Assembly (NCBI GenBank): GCA_045657265.1
Contig: JAZOSU010000017.1
Location: 5,075-69,074 of the forward strand
Length of the DNA: 64,000 bases
Source: RGIG9041 sp045657265
GTDB lineage: Bacteria > Bacillota > Clostridia > Oscillospirales > QAKW01
Reading direction: 5' to 3'
The notes under the pieces were generated by a model. It was not told the DNA's origin. It searched no databases and saw nothing but the letters and a program-made list of their open reading frames with translations. Positions 16,929 to 26,192 of this stretch are shown one piece after another. Within the stretch, counting starts at the first letter, position 1; every line of letters starts with the position of its first letter. Position numbers and translations under genes: made by a program.

Positions 16929-18068
16929 TTATTTAACCAAATTTCCGTTGAGCATTACCTTATCTACGTTGAACCATTCGTCAACAAAAACAAGGTTTGC
17001 TTTCTTGCCAACGCCTATTTCACCTCTATCACAAAGGCCGAGCATTCTGGCAGGGTTGGTAGAAGCATACTTAAATGCGCGGTTAACTGAACAACCTGTA
17101 TGCACCATCATATTACGACAAGCAACGTCAAGTGTTAAGTTTGAACCGGCAATTTCACCGGATTTATCAAAGTTGATATCTGTAACGCCCTCATACTCAG
17201 GTGGTGGAGGTGCATTACCAATAAACACGTCAGATATAAGTATTACTTTATCTGAACCTTTGATTTTTTCAACGTAACGAAGCATATACGGATCAACGTG
17301 AATTCCAAGAGAATCACATATAAGCTCTGCATATATTTCGTCGTTATGATTTACACATTCATCAACGCAAACGCCTCTTGTTTCAGAATATCTTTCGATA
17401 GTACCTGTAGCGTTTGTGTGATGTGTACCGCATTTTAATCCGTAAGGAATAAATCTTTCTATCTGCCAAGGATGAGCTTCACTGTGAGCAACAGAAAACA
17501 CGATATCTCTGTTTGCTTTGTGAACATCCTCAACAAAGTTTTCTATCCCCTCGCGTTCTGGAGCTATGCACCATACCTTGACAACGTCTTTACCTGCCTC
17601 AACTATTTTTTCATAGTCTTTGCTATCAACCTTGTCTTTCCATGGATTATCTTCTTTACAGCAACCGAATTTGGGGTTAAGATACGGTCCTTCCATATAA
17701 ATACCGAGGATATTTTCACAGCCTTCGGTCTTCATTGCTTTATCAAGCGCAACAATACCGTTTAAAAGTTTCTCTTTATCCATATCGAAATAAAGAGCAG
17801 GAAGAACGCTTGTAACACCGTGTGAAAGTACATATTTAGCGCATTTTTCGGGAGCTTCATAGTACCAGCTACCCTCTGCAGCGTGAGTATGTATGTCAAC
17901 AAGACCGGGTCCTACGTATTTGCCGTTTGCATCGATTATCTCACAGCCTGTAGTATCAATATCCTTGGCTTTACCTACAGCTTTGATAACATCGTTTTCA
18001 ACTACTATAGTTCCGTCCGGAATATAATATCCCGGCATAACAACCGTAGCGTTAATTATTGCTTTCAT
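16929..18068 (-). CDS. nagA: N-acetylglucosamine-6-phosphate deacetylase
   Basis: A 379-residue amidohydrolase that removes acetate from GlcNAc-6-phosphate. The metal site HTHAAEG, the EGPYLNPK loop (glutamate ligand), HSEAHPWQ, GTHHTNATG and the catalytic Asp in LISDVFIGN are in the family order. I start at the ATG at 18068 (AGGAAAG upstream); the longer frame would overlap the previous gene. It is the last gene of a five-gene operon and 4 bp after the YjbQ gene. It fits the deacetylation step before the NagB-like protein at the operon head. It is somewhat divergent from textbook NagA. Confidence 0.88.
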   Translation of the reverse strand: MKAIINATVVMPGYYIPDGTIVVENDVIKAVGKAKDIDTTGCEIIDANGKYVGPGLVDIHTHAAEGSWYYEAPEKCAKYVLSHGVTSVLPALYFDMDKEKLLNGIVALDKAMKTEGCENILGIYMEGPYLNPKFGCCKEDNPWKDKVDSKDYEKIVEAGKDVVKVWCIAPEREGIENFVEDVHKANRDIVFSVAHSEAHPWQIERFIPYGLKCGTHHTNATGTIERYSETRGVCVDECVNHNDEIYAELICDSLGIHVDPYMLRYVEKIKGSDKVILISDVFIGNAPPPPEYEGVTDINFDKSGEIAGSNLTLDVACRNMMVHTGCSVNRAFKYASTNPARMLGLCDRGEIGVGKKANLVFVDEWFNVDKVMLNGNLVK

Positions 18069-18072
18069 AGTC

Positions 18073-18693
18073 TTATCTTTCCTGCTGGAGAGTAAAGTGA
18101 ATGTCAAAAGCTTTTTCTTCTTCTGTGAACTTGTGGTTTGTATCAATTACTTCGCCGCCGTTCCATTTTCTGTCGCCAACGTCTTCTGTTGTACCCATAA
18201 CGGTTACGTTAAGCTGTCTGCGACGAGCACGAACGTGATCCCAGTCGATGAAGTATACGTGAGCGAATTCACCGCCGTCGAGTTCACCGTCTTTAATTGT
18301 CATAGCTTCGCTTCTGCCAAAGAATACAGAACGAAGATGTCCGTCTGTGTTCATTGAAGTATAGTCGCCGGGTTCGTCAACGTATCTACCAAACTGTGAA
18401 TGGATAGGACCGGGATGACGATACTGATGTTCTTCAGCAAAATCAGGGATAAGTTTTCTCATGATGTCGAGAAGGTCATGCTGTAAGAATTCGAGGTCGA
18501 AAGAATCGATATCGTGTGAACATTCCTGAACCATTACTGAACAGGTTGTATGATGTGAAGCGATTGTACAAGTACCGTTTTTGATTCCTGATTCTTTAAC
18601 GATTTCAATTATTTCTTTTGAAACATCGTGGAAAGTAGGAATCCAGCCTCTTGACTGAAGTTCGAGTTCTTTTTGAAATACTTTAAATTCCAT
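18073..18693 (-). CDS. YjbQ family (UPF0047) protein, enlarged
   Basis: 206 residues against about 130-140 for the usual YjbQ/secondary thiamine-phosphate synthase family. Conserved parts are the SHHTTCSVMVQE strand (usual HTSA...NE), the DGHLRSVFFGRSEA segment and the C-terminal FIDWDHVRARRRQLNVTVMG. The extra length is an insertion between them (about 75-115: an HP-rich PGPIHSQFGRYVDEPGD segment) and a C-terminal tail. The E. coli protein has promiscuous thiamine-phosphate synthase activity; the physiological role is unknown. Here it is embedded in an amino-sugar operon, so a sugar-phosphate-related role is plausible. Confidence 0.8.
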   Translation of the reverse strand: MEFKVFQKELELQSRGWIPTFHDVSKEIIEIVKESGIKNGTCTIASHHTTCSVMVQECSHDIDSFDLEFLQHDLLDIMRKLIPDFAEEHQYRHPGPIHSQFGRYVDEPGDYTSMNTDGHLRSVFFGRSEAMTIKDGELDGGEFAHVYFIDWDHVRARRRQLNVTVMGTTEDVGDRKWNGGEVIDTNHKFTEEEKAFDIHFTLQQER

Positions 18694-18718
18694 TTTAAAA
18701 ATCTCCTTGTTTTATTTA

Positions 18719-19417
18719 TTATTTCATTTCGTCATATGCACGTTTTACAGCGGCAATCATTTCTTCAGCAACTGCTGCAGGATTTTCAGCTTTAGCAATA
18801 GCGCTTGATGAACCTGATGCAGCTGAGCCAAGTTTTATCATATTATAGCAGTCTTCCCCGCAGCTGATACCTGCAGAAATGAAAGGAATAACGTCGGGGT
18901 TTGTTTCCTTTATCATTTTTATACTGCTTTCAACGTATTCTTTGTCAGCAGTTGTACCTGTACCGATAAGCTCAGTAGGTTCTGCAACAAGAATATTAGG
19001 ACCGAGAGCTGCGATTTCTTTTACTTCTTCAACAGAATCTGCACAAACGATAGTAGCAAGACCTACCTCGTCTGCTCTTTTGATAGCAGCTGCAAGTTCC
19101 TCCATTGTAAGTTTGTGTTCAGCATGGTTAAGCATAACACCCACTGCGCCTGCAGCTTTTACAGCTTCGGGGAGTGTTCTGCCCATACCTCTGCCTACTT
19201 CAAGGCTATCCATATGCTGAGAATAGATATGAAGATATTTTGTGTTATCTGCTACGTTTTTGATTTCGGTGTCCGGAATATCAAGAATGATATCAATATC
19301 ATATTTTTCGGAAAGTGCATCCAATTCTTTTGCAAGATTCAAAAGCACATCACCGTACATATAACATTTCGGGCCGAATTCAAAAAACGGAGTTCTGATT
19401 TTGTATTCTTTATACAT
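18719..19417 (-). CDS. Triose-phosphate isomerase-like protein, archaeal type
   Basis: 232 residues with the compact archaeal-like TIM layout. Likely active-site residues are Lys in FEFGPKCY near the N-terminus, His in GVMLNHAEHKL (archaeal form LLNHAE) and Glu in VAEPTELIGTG (archaeal EPPELIGTG), plus a glycine-rich phosphate loop (SAGISCGED, GSAASGSSS). A canonical glycolytic tpiA probably exists elsewhere, so this copy may serve triose- or tetrose-phosphate interconversion within the operon. The expression context with an aldolase supports this. Confidence 0.8.
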   Translation of the reverse strand: MYKEYKIRTPFFEFGPKCYMYGDVLLNLAKELDALSEKYDIDIILDIPDTEIKNVADNTKYLHIYSQHMDSLEVGRGMGRTLPEAVKAAGAVGVMLNHAEHKLTMEELAAAIKRADEVGLATIVCADSVEEVKEIAALGPNILVAEPTELIGTGTTADKEYVESSIKMIKETNPDVIPFISAGISCGEDCYNMIKLGSAASGSSSAIAKAENPAAVAEEMIAAVKRAYDEMK

Positions 19418-19434
19418 TTGTTTTACCTCGTTTT

Positions 19435-20115
19435 TTAAAGATCAAGGATAGAATCTACTCCCATAGTTTCTTTGAAGTCTTTATTGAAAGATTCAACCGC
19501 TCTGTCTATTTCAGCCATACCCATAGCATTATGTAAAAGATTAGGCTGAATAGTGATAGAATGAGCGCCTGCGGAAAGTGCTTTATGCACCTGCGCTACG
19601 TTTTTGAAGCTTGCCGCAAGAATTTTTGTTTTGTAGTTATTACTTTCAATAGCTTCTCTGAAATATGAAATAGTTGTAGCTTCTACGTCCATATCAAAGT
19701 TTTCCATACGGTTAAAGTACGGCGCAATATAATCAGCACCACACTGTATAGCCATAAGACCCTGAAGCTTGGTGTATACAGCAGTTGCAGTAATTCTATA
19801 ACCATTAGCTTTAAGATATCTTATAGCTTTAAGACCTTCCTCTGTTACAGGAATTTTGATATAAACCGCTTTATCAATATTCTTAACTATTTTTTCTGCT
19901 TCCTTAATAATAAGTTCTGCAGTTGTAGCTGTAACCTGCACGTGCAAGGTCTTATCAAAACCTATAAGTTCTCTGATTTCTTTAAAGTGATTAAAGAAAT
20001 CAATTTTTCCTTCTGCTTTTATAATCGAAGGGTTTGAGGTTACGCCTGTATAAGGAAATATTTCGCCGTAATGCTTGATATCATCAATGTTTACGGTATC
20101 AAACATTATTTCCAT
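19435..20115 (-). CDS. Transaldolase family, fructose-6-phosphate aldolase-like
   Basis: 226 residues from the ATG at 20115, which overlaps the stop of the upstream gene by one base (TAATG), so translation is coupled. It is a small class I aldolase of the TalC/FSA branch: FDTVNIDDIK and GVTSNPSIIK at the start, the Schiff-base Lys in VYIKIPVT, and ILAASFKNVAQV and AGAHSITIQP near the end. FSA-type enzymes cleave fructose 6-phosphate to dihydroxyacetone and glyceraldehyde 3-phosphate; others are transaldolases or act on deoxysugar phosphates. The neighbours favour the cleavage of an amino-sugar-derived phosphate. Confidence 0.85.
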   Translation of the reverse strand: MEIMFDTVNIDDIKHYGEIFPYTGVTSNPSIIKAEGKIDFFNHFKEIRELIGFDKTLHVQVTATTAELIIKEAEKIVKNIDKAVYIKIPVTEEGLKAIRYLKANGYRITATAVYTKLQGLMAIQCGADYIAPYFNRMENFDMDVEATTISYFREAIESNNYKTKILAASFKNVAQVHKALSAGAHSITIQPNLLHNAMGMAEIDRAVESFNKDFKETMGVDSILDL

Positions 20116-21086
20116 TAATAGCCTACTTTCTCCCAACATTCAAAGGGTGCAGCAAGTTCTTCACTGATATAAACCTGTGTTTTCTTTGTCTGAAGCATTG
20201 TGCTGGGGAGGTAAGGTGTGATAGGACCATGTGTGCAAAGACGTGATGTCATTCTCTGCCATGATGAGAAAGTACCGCATGTTGCAAGTGCATGAACTTC
20301 GATTCTTTCTTTAGCGCGCATTACATCCAAAGGTCCGATTGTTGCAGCTTTAGGCGGAACGTTTGCAATGTCACCTGACTGACCGAATGTACCGTTAAGT
20401 GAGTTCTGCATAATTGTCATAGGATGGAGTGTAACAATCTGTGCAGGCTGATTGAGCCATTCTTCGATATCACCGCTGCCGATGAATTCAGGAATAGGAT
20501 CAACGAAAGCCATATGACCTGCCCAACCGGGTGATGTTGAAGCGATATCAGCACCGCCTTCTGAAATATCATTGATTATTTTTGAGTAATCTTTGATGTT
20601 TGCATTTGTGGGGAAGTGAACATTTTCCATAGGCATACGAAGTTTTTCATCTATCTGGTAATAGAAGTATTTGATCATTGAATGAGCAAAACCTGCTTCA
20701 TATGTGATAGGAGCGATGTTACCGTCCTGATCAGCCCATTCATCTTCAGCGAAGAGATGAACTTTTGAACAGTCAACTTTGAAATAGTTGATAAGCTGTG
20801 CAAGTGGAATATATGTATCGGGTTCAGGGTTACCAAGAATCATTGTAAAAGTTTTGCCTTTTTCTGAAGCTTCTTTAAGTCTTGAGAAAAGTGTAGCAAT
20901 AAGAACAGGATGAGGATTCATCATAACTTTTACTTCAAATTCAGGATGCCACCAATCTTCTCTTTTTTCGAGATCTTTGCCACTGAGGCTACGAACATAT
21001 TCGCAAACTTTGCGATCCTTGAAAGGAACGAAATCTGCAGGTTCAAAACTGAACTTTGTTGCGGGATCGACGATAAAGTCTTTCAT
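20115..21086 (-). CDS. Glucosamine-6-phosphate isomerase-like protein
   Basis: 323 residues from the ATG at 21086 (GAGGTAATTAAA upstream). It belongs to the NagB/6-phosphogluconolactonase superfamily: LGNPEPDTYIPLAQL near the sugar-phosphate loop, HLFAEDEWAD (usual DEY), and SPGWAGHMAFVDP where NagB has GxGxDGHIAFNEP. The His is kept but the Asp before it is Ala and the final Glu is Asp, so activity on GlcN-6P is uncertain. It is longer than NagB (about 240-270). It is the first gene of the operon, coupled to the aldolase gene. Confidence 0.82.
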   Translation of the reverse strand: MKDFIVDPATKFSFEPADFVPFKDRKVCEYVRSLSGKDLEKREDWWHPEFEVKVMMNPHPVLIATLFSRLKEASEKGKTFTMILGNPEPDTYIPLAQLINYFKVDCSKVHLFAEDEWADQDGNIAPITYEAGFAHSMIKYFYYQIDEKLRMPMENVHFPTNANIKDYSKIINDISEGGADIASTSPGWAGHMAFVDPIPEFIGSGDIEEWLNQPAQIVTLHPMTIMQNSLNGTFGQSGDIANVPPKAATIGPLDVMRAKERIEVHALATCGTFSSWQRMTSRLCTHGPITPYLPSTMLQTKKTQVYISEELAAPFECWEKVGY

Positions 21087-21240
21087 TTTAATTACCTCTT
21101 TTCTATTTTTTAAAAAGTCCAAAAATATACAGACTTTCCATAGTATACAATTTCATTCTACATCATATTCATTATAATATCAAGAGCTTTTATAAATAAA
21201 TATATAACTGATTATATACAAAAAGCCTATATATGCAAAC

Positions 21241-21277
21241 AAAAAACGCTCTGATTTTTTATTTCAAAGCGTTTTTT
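21241..21277 (-). terminator. Terminator of the ABC exporter gene
   Basis: AAAAAACGCT (21241-21250) pairs with AGCGTTTTTT (21268-21277), with an A/T-rich loop; it sits just past the stop of the ABC gene and ends in a T-run on the minus strand. Confidence 0.7.
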
Positions 21278-21279
21278 TA

Positions 21280-23106
21280 TTAATTTATCAGTTCTTTACG
21301 GAATTGAGTGTCGTATAAAGTTTTATAAACTCCGCCTTGTTCAAGAAGCTGAGAATGAGTGCCTCTCTGGGACACCTTTCCGTCTTTGATAACAAGTATC
21401 TCATCTGCTGCCATAACAGTTGAAAGCCTATGAGCTATAATGAGCGCCGTTCTTCCTTCCAAAAGTGGTTCAAGGGCTGTCTGAATTGCATATTCGCTTA
21501 TACTGTCAAGAGAAGATGTGGCTTCATCCAGAATAAGAAGGGCAGGATTTTTAAGTATTGCTCTTGCAATGGAAACCCTTTGTTTTTCACCGCCTGAAAG
21601 CTTAAATCCGCGATTACCCACCACTGTGTCATATCCATCGGGAAGAGACGAAATAAAATCGTGAATATTAGCATCAATACAAGCGTTTATTATCTGCTCG
21701 TCAGTCGCTTTTGAATTTGCATAAAGAAGATTTTCTTTAATGGAAGCGTTAAAAAGATAAGTTTCCTGAGTAACCATTGCAATGTTACTGCGAAGAAAAC
21801 CGAGGTCAAGTTCTCTGACATCAATGCCGTCAAACATAACTTTTCCGCCTGTAACGTCGTATATTCTCGGCACAAGATTTGCTATTGTGGATTTGCCCTC
21901 TCCCGACGCACCTACAAGAGCAATAGTTTTACCTTTTTCAAGCTTAAAAGATATTCCCGACAAAATTTCTTTTTCGTCAATATACGAAAAACGCACGTTA
22001 GAAAATTCGACCTCACCTATAGCTTTTTGGGGAATAACTGCATTTTCGGGAGAATCTATTTCAATGGGCATATCATAGTACTCAAAAATGCGCTGAAAAA
22101 GAGCCATTGAACGAACAACATCAACCTGAATACTAAATAACTGATCCACAGGTCTGTACAATCTTCCGAGAAGAGAAACTATAACTGTAATATCCCCCAC
22201 CGAAAGAGAGCCGTCTCCCACCACTACAATAATAAATCCGCCAAGCAGGTAAATGAGAAGCGGACCCATATTCGTGGCTATGTGCATAACTCTCCAGAAC
22301 CACATTCCCACCATACGTTCTTTTATGGCAAGACGTGTACATTCTTTGTTTATGTCTATGTATTTTTCAAGGTCCTTTTTTTCGTGTGTAAAAATCTTAG
22401 TGAGTTGCTGACCGCTGACAGATAAAGTCTCGCCTATCATCTGGTTCATTTTATCTGCCTGCTCGTGAGTTTTTGCTGCAAGTTTCCATCGACGTTTGCC
22501 CACAGCCATTGTCGGCAGTGACATAAGAGGAACAAGACTTGCGCCTATAAGAGCAAGAATCCAATTTTTCTGAAACAGTGAGATCACGGTAACAACTATC
22601 GTACAGACGTTGCTGAATATATTTGCCATAGTGCCGGATATAACACTTTGAACTCCGCTTATATCCGACGTCATTCTTGTAACTATATCGCCCTGCCTGT
22701 TTGTTGTAAAAAACTTATGAGGCATTTTTTGCAGATGCGCATACATCTGATTTTTCATATCGTACGCAATGTGCTGCGCAACGTATGTATTTACGTACGT
22801 TTCGATTACAGTTATCAGATTAGATGCTATAAGCACGGCAAAAGACAAAATCACCAGTTTCACAAGCAAAGGAAAATCACGGGCATACAGGCCGTCATCA
22901 ATCATTTTACCTGTAAGCATACTGGGTACAACGCCTAAAACCGCAGAAACAACTATAGCCAAAAACACAAAAATGAGTCTGAATTTATACGGCAGAAGAT
23001 AAGAAAAAATACGTTTGAGAAAAGGCAACGTTATTTTGGGCATATTCTTTTTTTCTTCTTCGGTAAGAGTTCTACCAAGACCTCTTCTTCCCATTGGTGG
23101 CGGCAT
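21280..23106 (-). CDS. ABC exporter, fused TMD-NBD
   Basis: A 608-residue half-transporter that works as a dimer. Six membrane helices (about 35-320, starting LKRIFSYLLPYKFRLIFVFL) are followed by a nucleotide-binding domain with Walker A GASGEGKST, the Q-loop VTQETYLF, signature LSGGEKQR, Walker B LLILDEATSSLD and the H-loop IIAHRLST. It belongs to the MsbA/LmrA-like multidrug and lipid exporter group; substrate unknown. It is 14 bp downstream of the TIGR03936 gene, so it may be at the end of that operon. Homodimer or a partner elsewhere cannot be decided. Confidence 0.93.
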   Translation of the reverse strand: MPPPMGRRGLGRTLTEEEKKNMPKITLPFLKRIFSYLLPYKFRLIFVFLAIVVSAVLGVVPSMLTGKMIDDGLYARDFPLLVKLVILSFAVLIASNLITVIETYVNTYVAQHIAYDMKNQMYAHLQKMPHKFFTTNRQGDIVTRMTSDISGVQSVISGTMANIFSNVCTIVVTVISLFQKNWILALIGASLVPLMSLPTMAVGKRRWKLAAKTHEQADKMNQMIGETLSVSGQQLTKIFTHEKKDLEKYIDINKECTRLAIKERMVGMWFWRVMHIATNMGPLLIYLLGGFIIVVVGDGSLSVGDITVIVSLLGRLYRPVDQLFSIQVDVVRSMALFQRIFEYYDMPIEIDSPENAVIPQKAIGEVEFSNVRFSYIDEKEILSGISFKLEKGKTIALVGASGEGKSTIANLVPRIYDVTGGKVMFDGIDVRELDLGFLRSNIAMVTQETYLFNASIKENLLYANSKATDEQIINACIDANIHDFISSLPDGYDTVVGNRGFKLSGGEKQRVSIARAILKNPALLILDEATSSLDSISEYAIQTALEPLLEGRTALIIAHRLSTVMAADEILVIKDGKVSQRGTHSQLLEQGGVYKTLYDTQFRKELIN

Positions 23107-23120
23107 TATAAAACCTCCTG

Positions 23121-23771
23121 TTATTTAAATGTGTTGAAATCTCCGTCTAAAAACTCCATACGGCATATACGTACCTTTGACAGTAATATACCGTTTGTTT
23201 GCAAAGCATCAACTACGTATGCAGGGCTCAAAGTAGACACGCCCGACAAATCAAGAACTGTATCAATAATCTTTTTACCGTCTTTTTCTGTACACTCCAG
23301 TTTATGAATAAACGAAGTGATGTCCACAGTCTGTTCCGAGCGTTTTGTTTTTTTAACCATCATAACAGGTTTTGAAAAAAGCTCTACTATATCTTTGCAA
23401 GACGCCTTTGTTTCAAAGACAATTTTATATCTTGCAAAAGTAATATCTTTGAGTTTGTTTTTCGGAAAATAAACGTCCTTGATTTTAAGGGCTTCAGGAA
23501 AAGCATTTTCAAGAGCTTTTTTATCAAGAGAAGCGCCGAGATTAAGTCTGAAGTCCATCATTTCACAGTTACTTTCATATCCAAGAGAAAGAGGGGGCGT
23601 GAAAACAAGATGGGGACGGGGCGTAAAGCCCTCGCTCATCCAGATATCAAGTTTTGAACGTCTGAGCGCACGGCTTACGGTACGGGCAAGATCAAGATGT
23701 GAAAAATAAACTGCTGCGCCGTGTTTTTCAAATACCGCGCGTACGTCAATAAACGGTTTGTTATCTGACAT
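23121..23771 (-). CDS. TIGR03936/DUF2344 radical-SAM-associated protein
   Basis: 216 residues from the ATG at 23771, overlapping the end of the TIGR03960 gene by 11 bp. It is recognised by KHGAAVYFSHLDLARTVSRA and the RRSKLDIWMSEGFTPRPHL segment of DUF2344. In most Clostridia it forms a pair with, or is fused to, the TIGR03960 radical SAM protein. Function unknown; a role in RNA or ribosome modification has been suspected because ribonuclease G and rplU often follow, but not here. Confidence 0.85.
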   Translation of the reverse strand: MSDNKPFIDVRAVFEKHGAAVYFSHLDLARTVSRALRRSKLDIWMSEGFTPRPHLVFTPPLSLGYESNCEMMDFRLNLGASLDKKALENAFPEALKIKDVYFPKNKLKDITFARYKIVFETKASCKDIVELFSKPVMMVKKTKRSEQTVDITSFIHKLECTEKDGKKIIDTVLDLSGVSTLSPAYVVDALQTNGILLSKVRICRMEFLDGDFNTFK

Positions 23772-25617
23772 CGCATTTTCCTCCATCCATAAGTTTTGAA
23801 GCTCCGCAGCCTGTACAACCCTCTTTGCAGTTTCGGGTTGTTTTGGCATCATATGCTTTTTCGGCTTCGCTCATAAGATATTTTTTAGTAACGCCTATAT
23901 CTATAAAATCCCAAGGCAGTATTTCGTCAAAAGAGCGTTTGCGGTTTGCATAGAAAGACATATCCACGCCTGCTTTTTCAAAAGCGTCAGTCCACTGTTC
24001 AAAATCAAAAAATTCGTCCCAAGCACTCAGTCTTGCGCCTTTTTCACACATAATTTCCAAAGCTTTGCCAAGTCGTCTGTCACCTCTGGCAAGAACAGCT
24101 TCTATTGCCGACACATACGGCTCGTGAGTTGCAATCTGAGCTTTTATTCCTTTGAATTTTTCGTGAAGTCTTGTCTGTTTATCTATAACACAGTCAATAG
24201 TATCCTGCGCTTCCCACTGAAACGGCGTAAACGGCTTAGGCACAAAAACAGATGCCGAAGACGTTATGGTTATAAATCTGTTTCTTTTTTTCTTGTCTAC
24301 ACTGAAAAATATTTCTACAATCTGTGCTGAAAGGTCAGCTATTGCAAGTACATCGTCCATCGTCTCTGTAGGAAGACCTATCATAAAATAAAGTTTAACA
24401 GATGAGTTTCCGTTTTCAAAAGACATTCTGCAGCTTTTTTCAATATCTTCAAAAGTTACGTTTTTGTTTATTACGTCACGCAGTCTCTGTGTTGCAGCTT
24501 CGGGCGCAAAAGTAAAGGTGGATTTTTTCACTCTTGAAATTTTACCTGCGAGTTCTTTTGAAAAATTATCTATCCTCAGTGACGGAAGCGAAAGATTAAT
24601 CTTTTTAGGCTCTGTCATTTTAAGAAGCTCGTCCACAAGCTGTTCAATTTCAGGAAAATCGCTTGACGAAAGAGAACAAAGAGAAAGTCCGTCATGACCT
24701 GTACATTCCAAAAGCTCGTCCGCCTGTTTTGTAAGAGTATCTATGCTTTTACAACGTATCGGTCTTGTCAGCATTCCTGCCTGACAGAATCTGCATCCTC
24801 GTATACATCCTCGGAACAGTTCTATTGTAACTCTGTCGTGAACTACATCTATATACGGAACTATCTGTGTTTTGGGAAAATACATTCCGTCAACGTCCTG
24901 TTCAATAGCTTTTTGTATTCTTTCAGGAACTCCCTGCGTATTGGGAACAAAACTTTTTATAGTTCCGTCGTCATTATATTCAACGTCATAAAGAGAAGGA
25001 GCATATATACCCTTAACTTCATTTACAGCTCTTATAAGAAATTCTTTTTTGGAAAGGCCCTGCTTTTTAGCCTCCGCCATAAGCTGACAGAGGTCCACGA
25101 GCTGAGTTTCTCCCTCGCCTATCAGAAACAAATCCACAAAATCCGCCAAAGGTTCAGGATTGTATGCGCAGGGTCCACCTGCTATTACAATATTATGAAG
25201 TCCTTCTCTATCTTTTGCTAAAATGGGAACGTTTCCCAGTTTAAGCATATTAAGAACAGAGGTATAACACATTTCGTACTGAAGAGTAAACCCTATCATA
25301 TCAAACTCATAAAGAGGTCTTTTACTTTCAAGGGAATACAGCGGGATATTATTTTCCTGAAGTTTCTGCTCAAAATCAGGCCAAGGCTGCATAACACGTT
25401 CACACCAGAGATTAGTTTTTTCATTGACCGCTCCGTAAAGAATACGGTAGCCGAGGCAGGACATAGCTATATCGTAAATATCAGGGAAACAGAAAGCAAA
25501 ATGCACATCTATATTCCGGTCATTTTTTATACATTCATAAAGTTCACCGCCTGTATATCTGGCAGGTTTCTGAACCGAAAGCAATATTTCGGATAAATCA
25601 TCAAGTTTTATTTTCAT
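23761..25617 (-). CDS. TIGR03960 B12-binding radical SAM protein
   Basis: 618 residues from the ATG at 25617, which forms an ATGA overlap with the upstream protease gene. It has an N-terminal cobalamin-binding-like domain (FAFCFPDIYDIAMSCLGYRI onward), then the radical SAM cluster CIRGCRFC at about residue 284, FAPEAATQRLRDVI, and a C-terminal Cys-rich tail CKEGCTGCGA that may hold another cluster. The reaction is unknown. It is coupled to the SpoIVFB-like gene before it and the DUF2344 gene after it, a conserved Clostridia neighbourhood. Confidence 0.88.
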   Translation of the reverse strand: MKIKLDDLSEILLSVQKPARYTGGELYECIKNDRNIDVHFAFCFPDIYDIAMSCLGYRILYGAVNEKTNLWCERVMQPWPDFEQKLQENNIPLYSLESKRPLYEFDMIGFTLQYEMCYTSVLNMLKLGNVPILAKDREGLHNIVIAGGPCAYNPEPLADFVDLFLIGEGETQLVDLCQLMAEAKKQGLSKKEFLIRAVNEVKGIYAPSLYDVEYNDDGTIKSFVPNTQGVPERIQKAIEQDVDGMYFPKTQIVPYIDVVHDRVTIELFRGCIRGCRFCQAGMLTRPIRCKSIDTLTKQADELLECTGHDGLSLCSLSSSDFPEIEQLVDELLKMTEPKKINLSLPSLRIDNFSKELAGKISRVKKSTFTFAPEAATQRLRDVINKNVTFEDIEKSCRMSFENGNSSVKLYFMIGLPTETMDDVLAIADLSAQIVEIFFSVDKKKRNRFITITSSASVFVPKPFTPFQWEAQDTIDCVIDKQTRLHEKFKGIKAQIATHEPYVSAIEAVLARGDRRLGKALEIMCEKGARLSAWDEFFDFEQWTDAFEKAGVDMSFYANRKRSFDEILPWDFIDIGVTKKYLMSEAEKAYDAKTTRNCKEGCTGCGASKLMDGGKCDVR

Positions 25618-26192
25618 ATATTGTTTACTCCCATAAGCAATATCAAAAGATATACGCAAATAATAAAAAGAGACAGGTTAAATCCTGACCTTAAAAATAT
25701 TATAACAGATATCACACCAAGGGGCAACAAAAAAATAAAAGACAATACTTTAATAATTTGAGTTGCTTTTTCTCTTGAGAACTTATTGCACATAACACAA
25801 AAAAGACCTCTGCCTCCATCAAGCGGGTACAAAGGTAAAACGTTAAGAAAAAACAATGCGAAATTGGACAGGGCAATAAAACCGCAGATTTTATCGTAGG
25901 TAAAAAAGTAAATTACTACAAAAACAGTAAAACCCAAAAAACTCGCAATCGGTCCCGAGAACGCAACTATGGCTTCATCTGTATAACTCATCTGAGAAGT
26001 TTTAAGAGAAATGCCTTTTGTTCCTATATGAACACTTCTCATCTTGTATCCAAAAAATTTAAGAGTAATTATATGAGCCGCTTCATGAAAAAGAGCGCAA
26101 AGAACCGATATAATTGAAAACACCGTTCCGTCAATAACAACAAAAGCCGCCATTACCATAATAATAAGCGGCGACAAACTATATTTCTTCAT
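25614..26192 (-). CDS. SpoIVFB-like intramembrane metalloprotease (M50)
   Basis: 192 residues, polytopic. The zinc-binding HExxH motif is FHEAAH (residues about 37-42), within a membrane helix, and the third ligand region is PLYPLDGGRGL (about 119-129). In Bacillus, SpoIVFB cleaves pro-sigma-K in the mother cell; here the gene pairs with an M23 protein as spoIVFA-spoIVFB do. The upstream M23 gene overlaps by 14 bp and the radical SAM gene downstream by 4 bp. Whether this organism has a pro-sigma-K substrate cannot be seen in the window. Confidence 0.82.
   Translation of the reverse strand: MKKYSLSPLIIMVMAAFVVIDGTVFSIISVLCALFHEAAHIITLKFFGYKMRSVHIGTKGISLKTSQMSYTDEAIVAFSGPIASFLGFTVFVVIYFFTYDKICGFIALSNFALFFLNVLPLYPLDGGRGLFCVMCNKFSREKATQIIKVLSFIFLLPLGVISVIIFLRSGFNLSLFIICVYLLILLMGVNNI

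Noticed and set aside
24694..25221. 175-codon ORF opposite the TIGR03960 gene
   Set aside because: Low-complexity antisense product inside a gene with clear motifs; no start signal.
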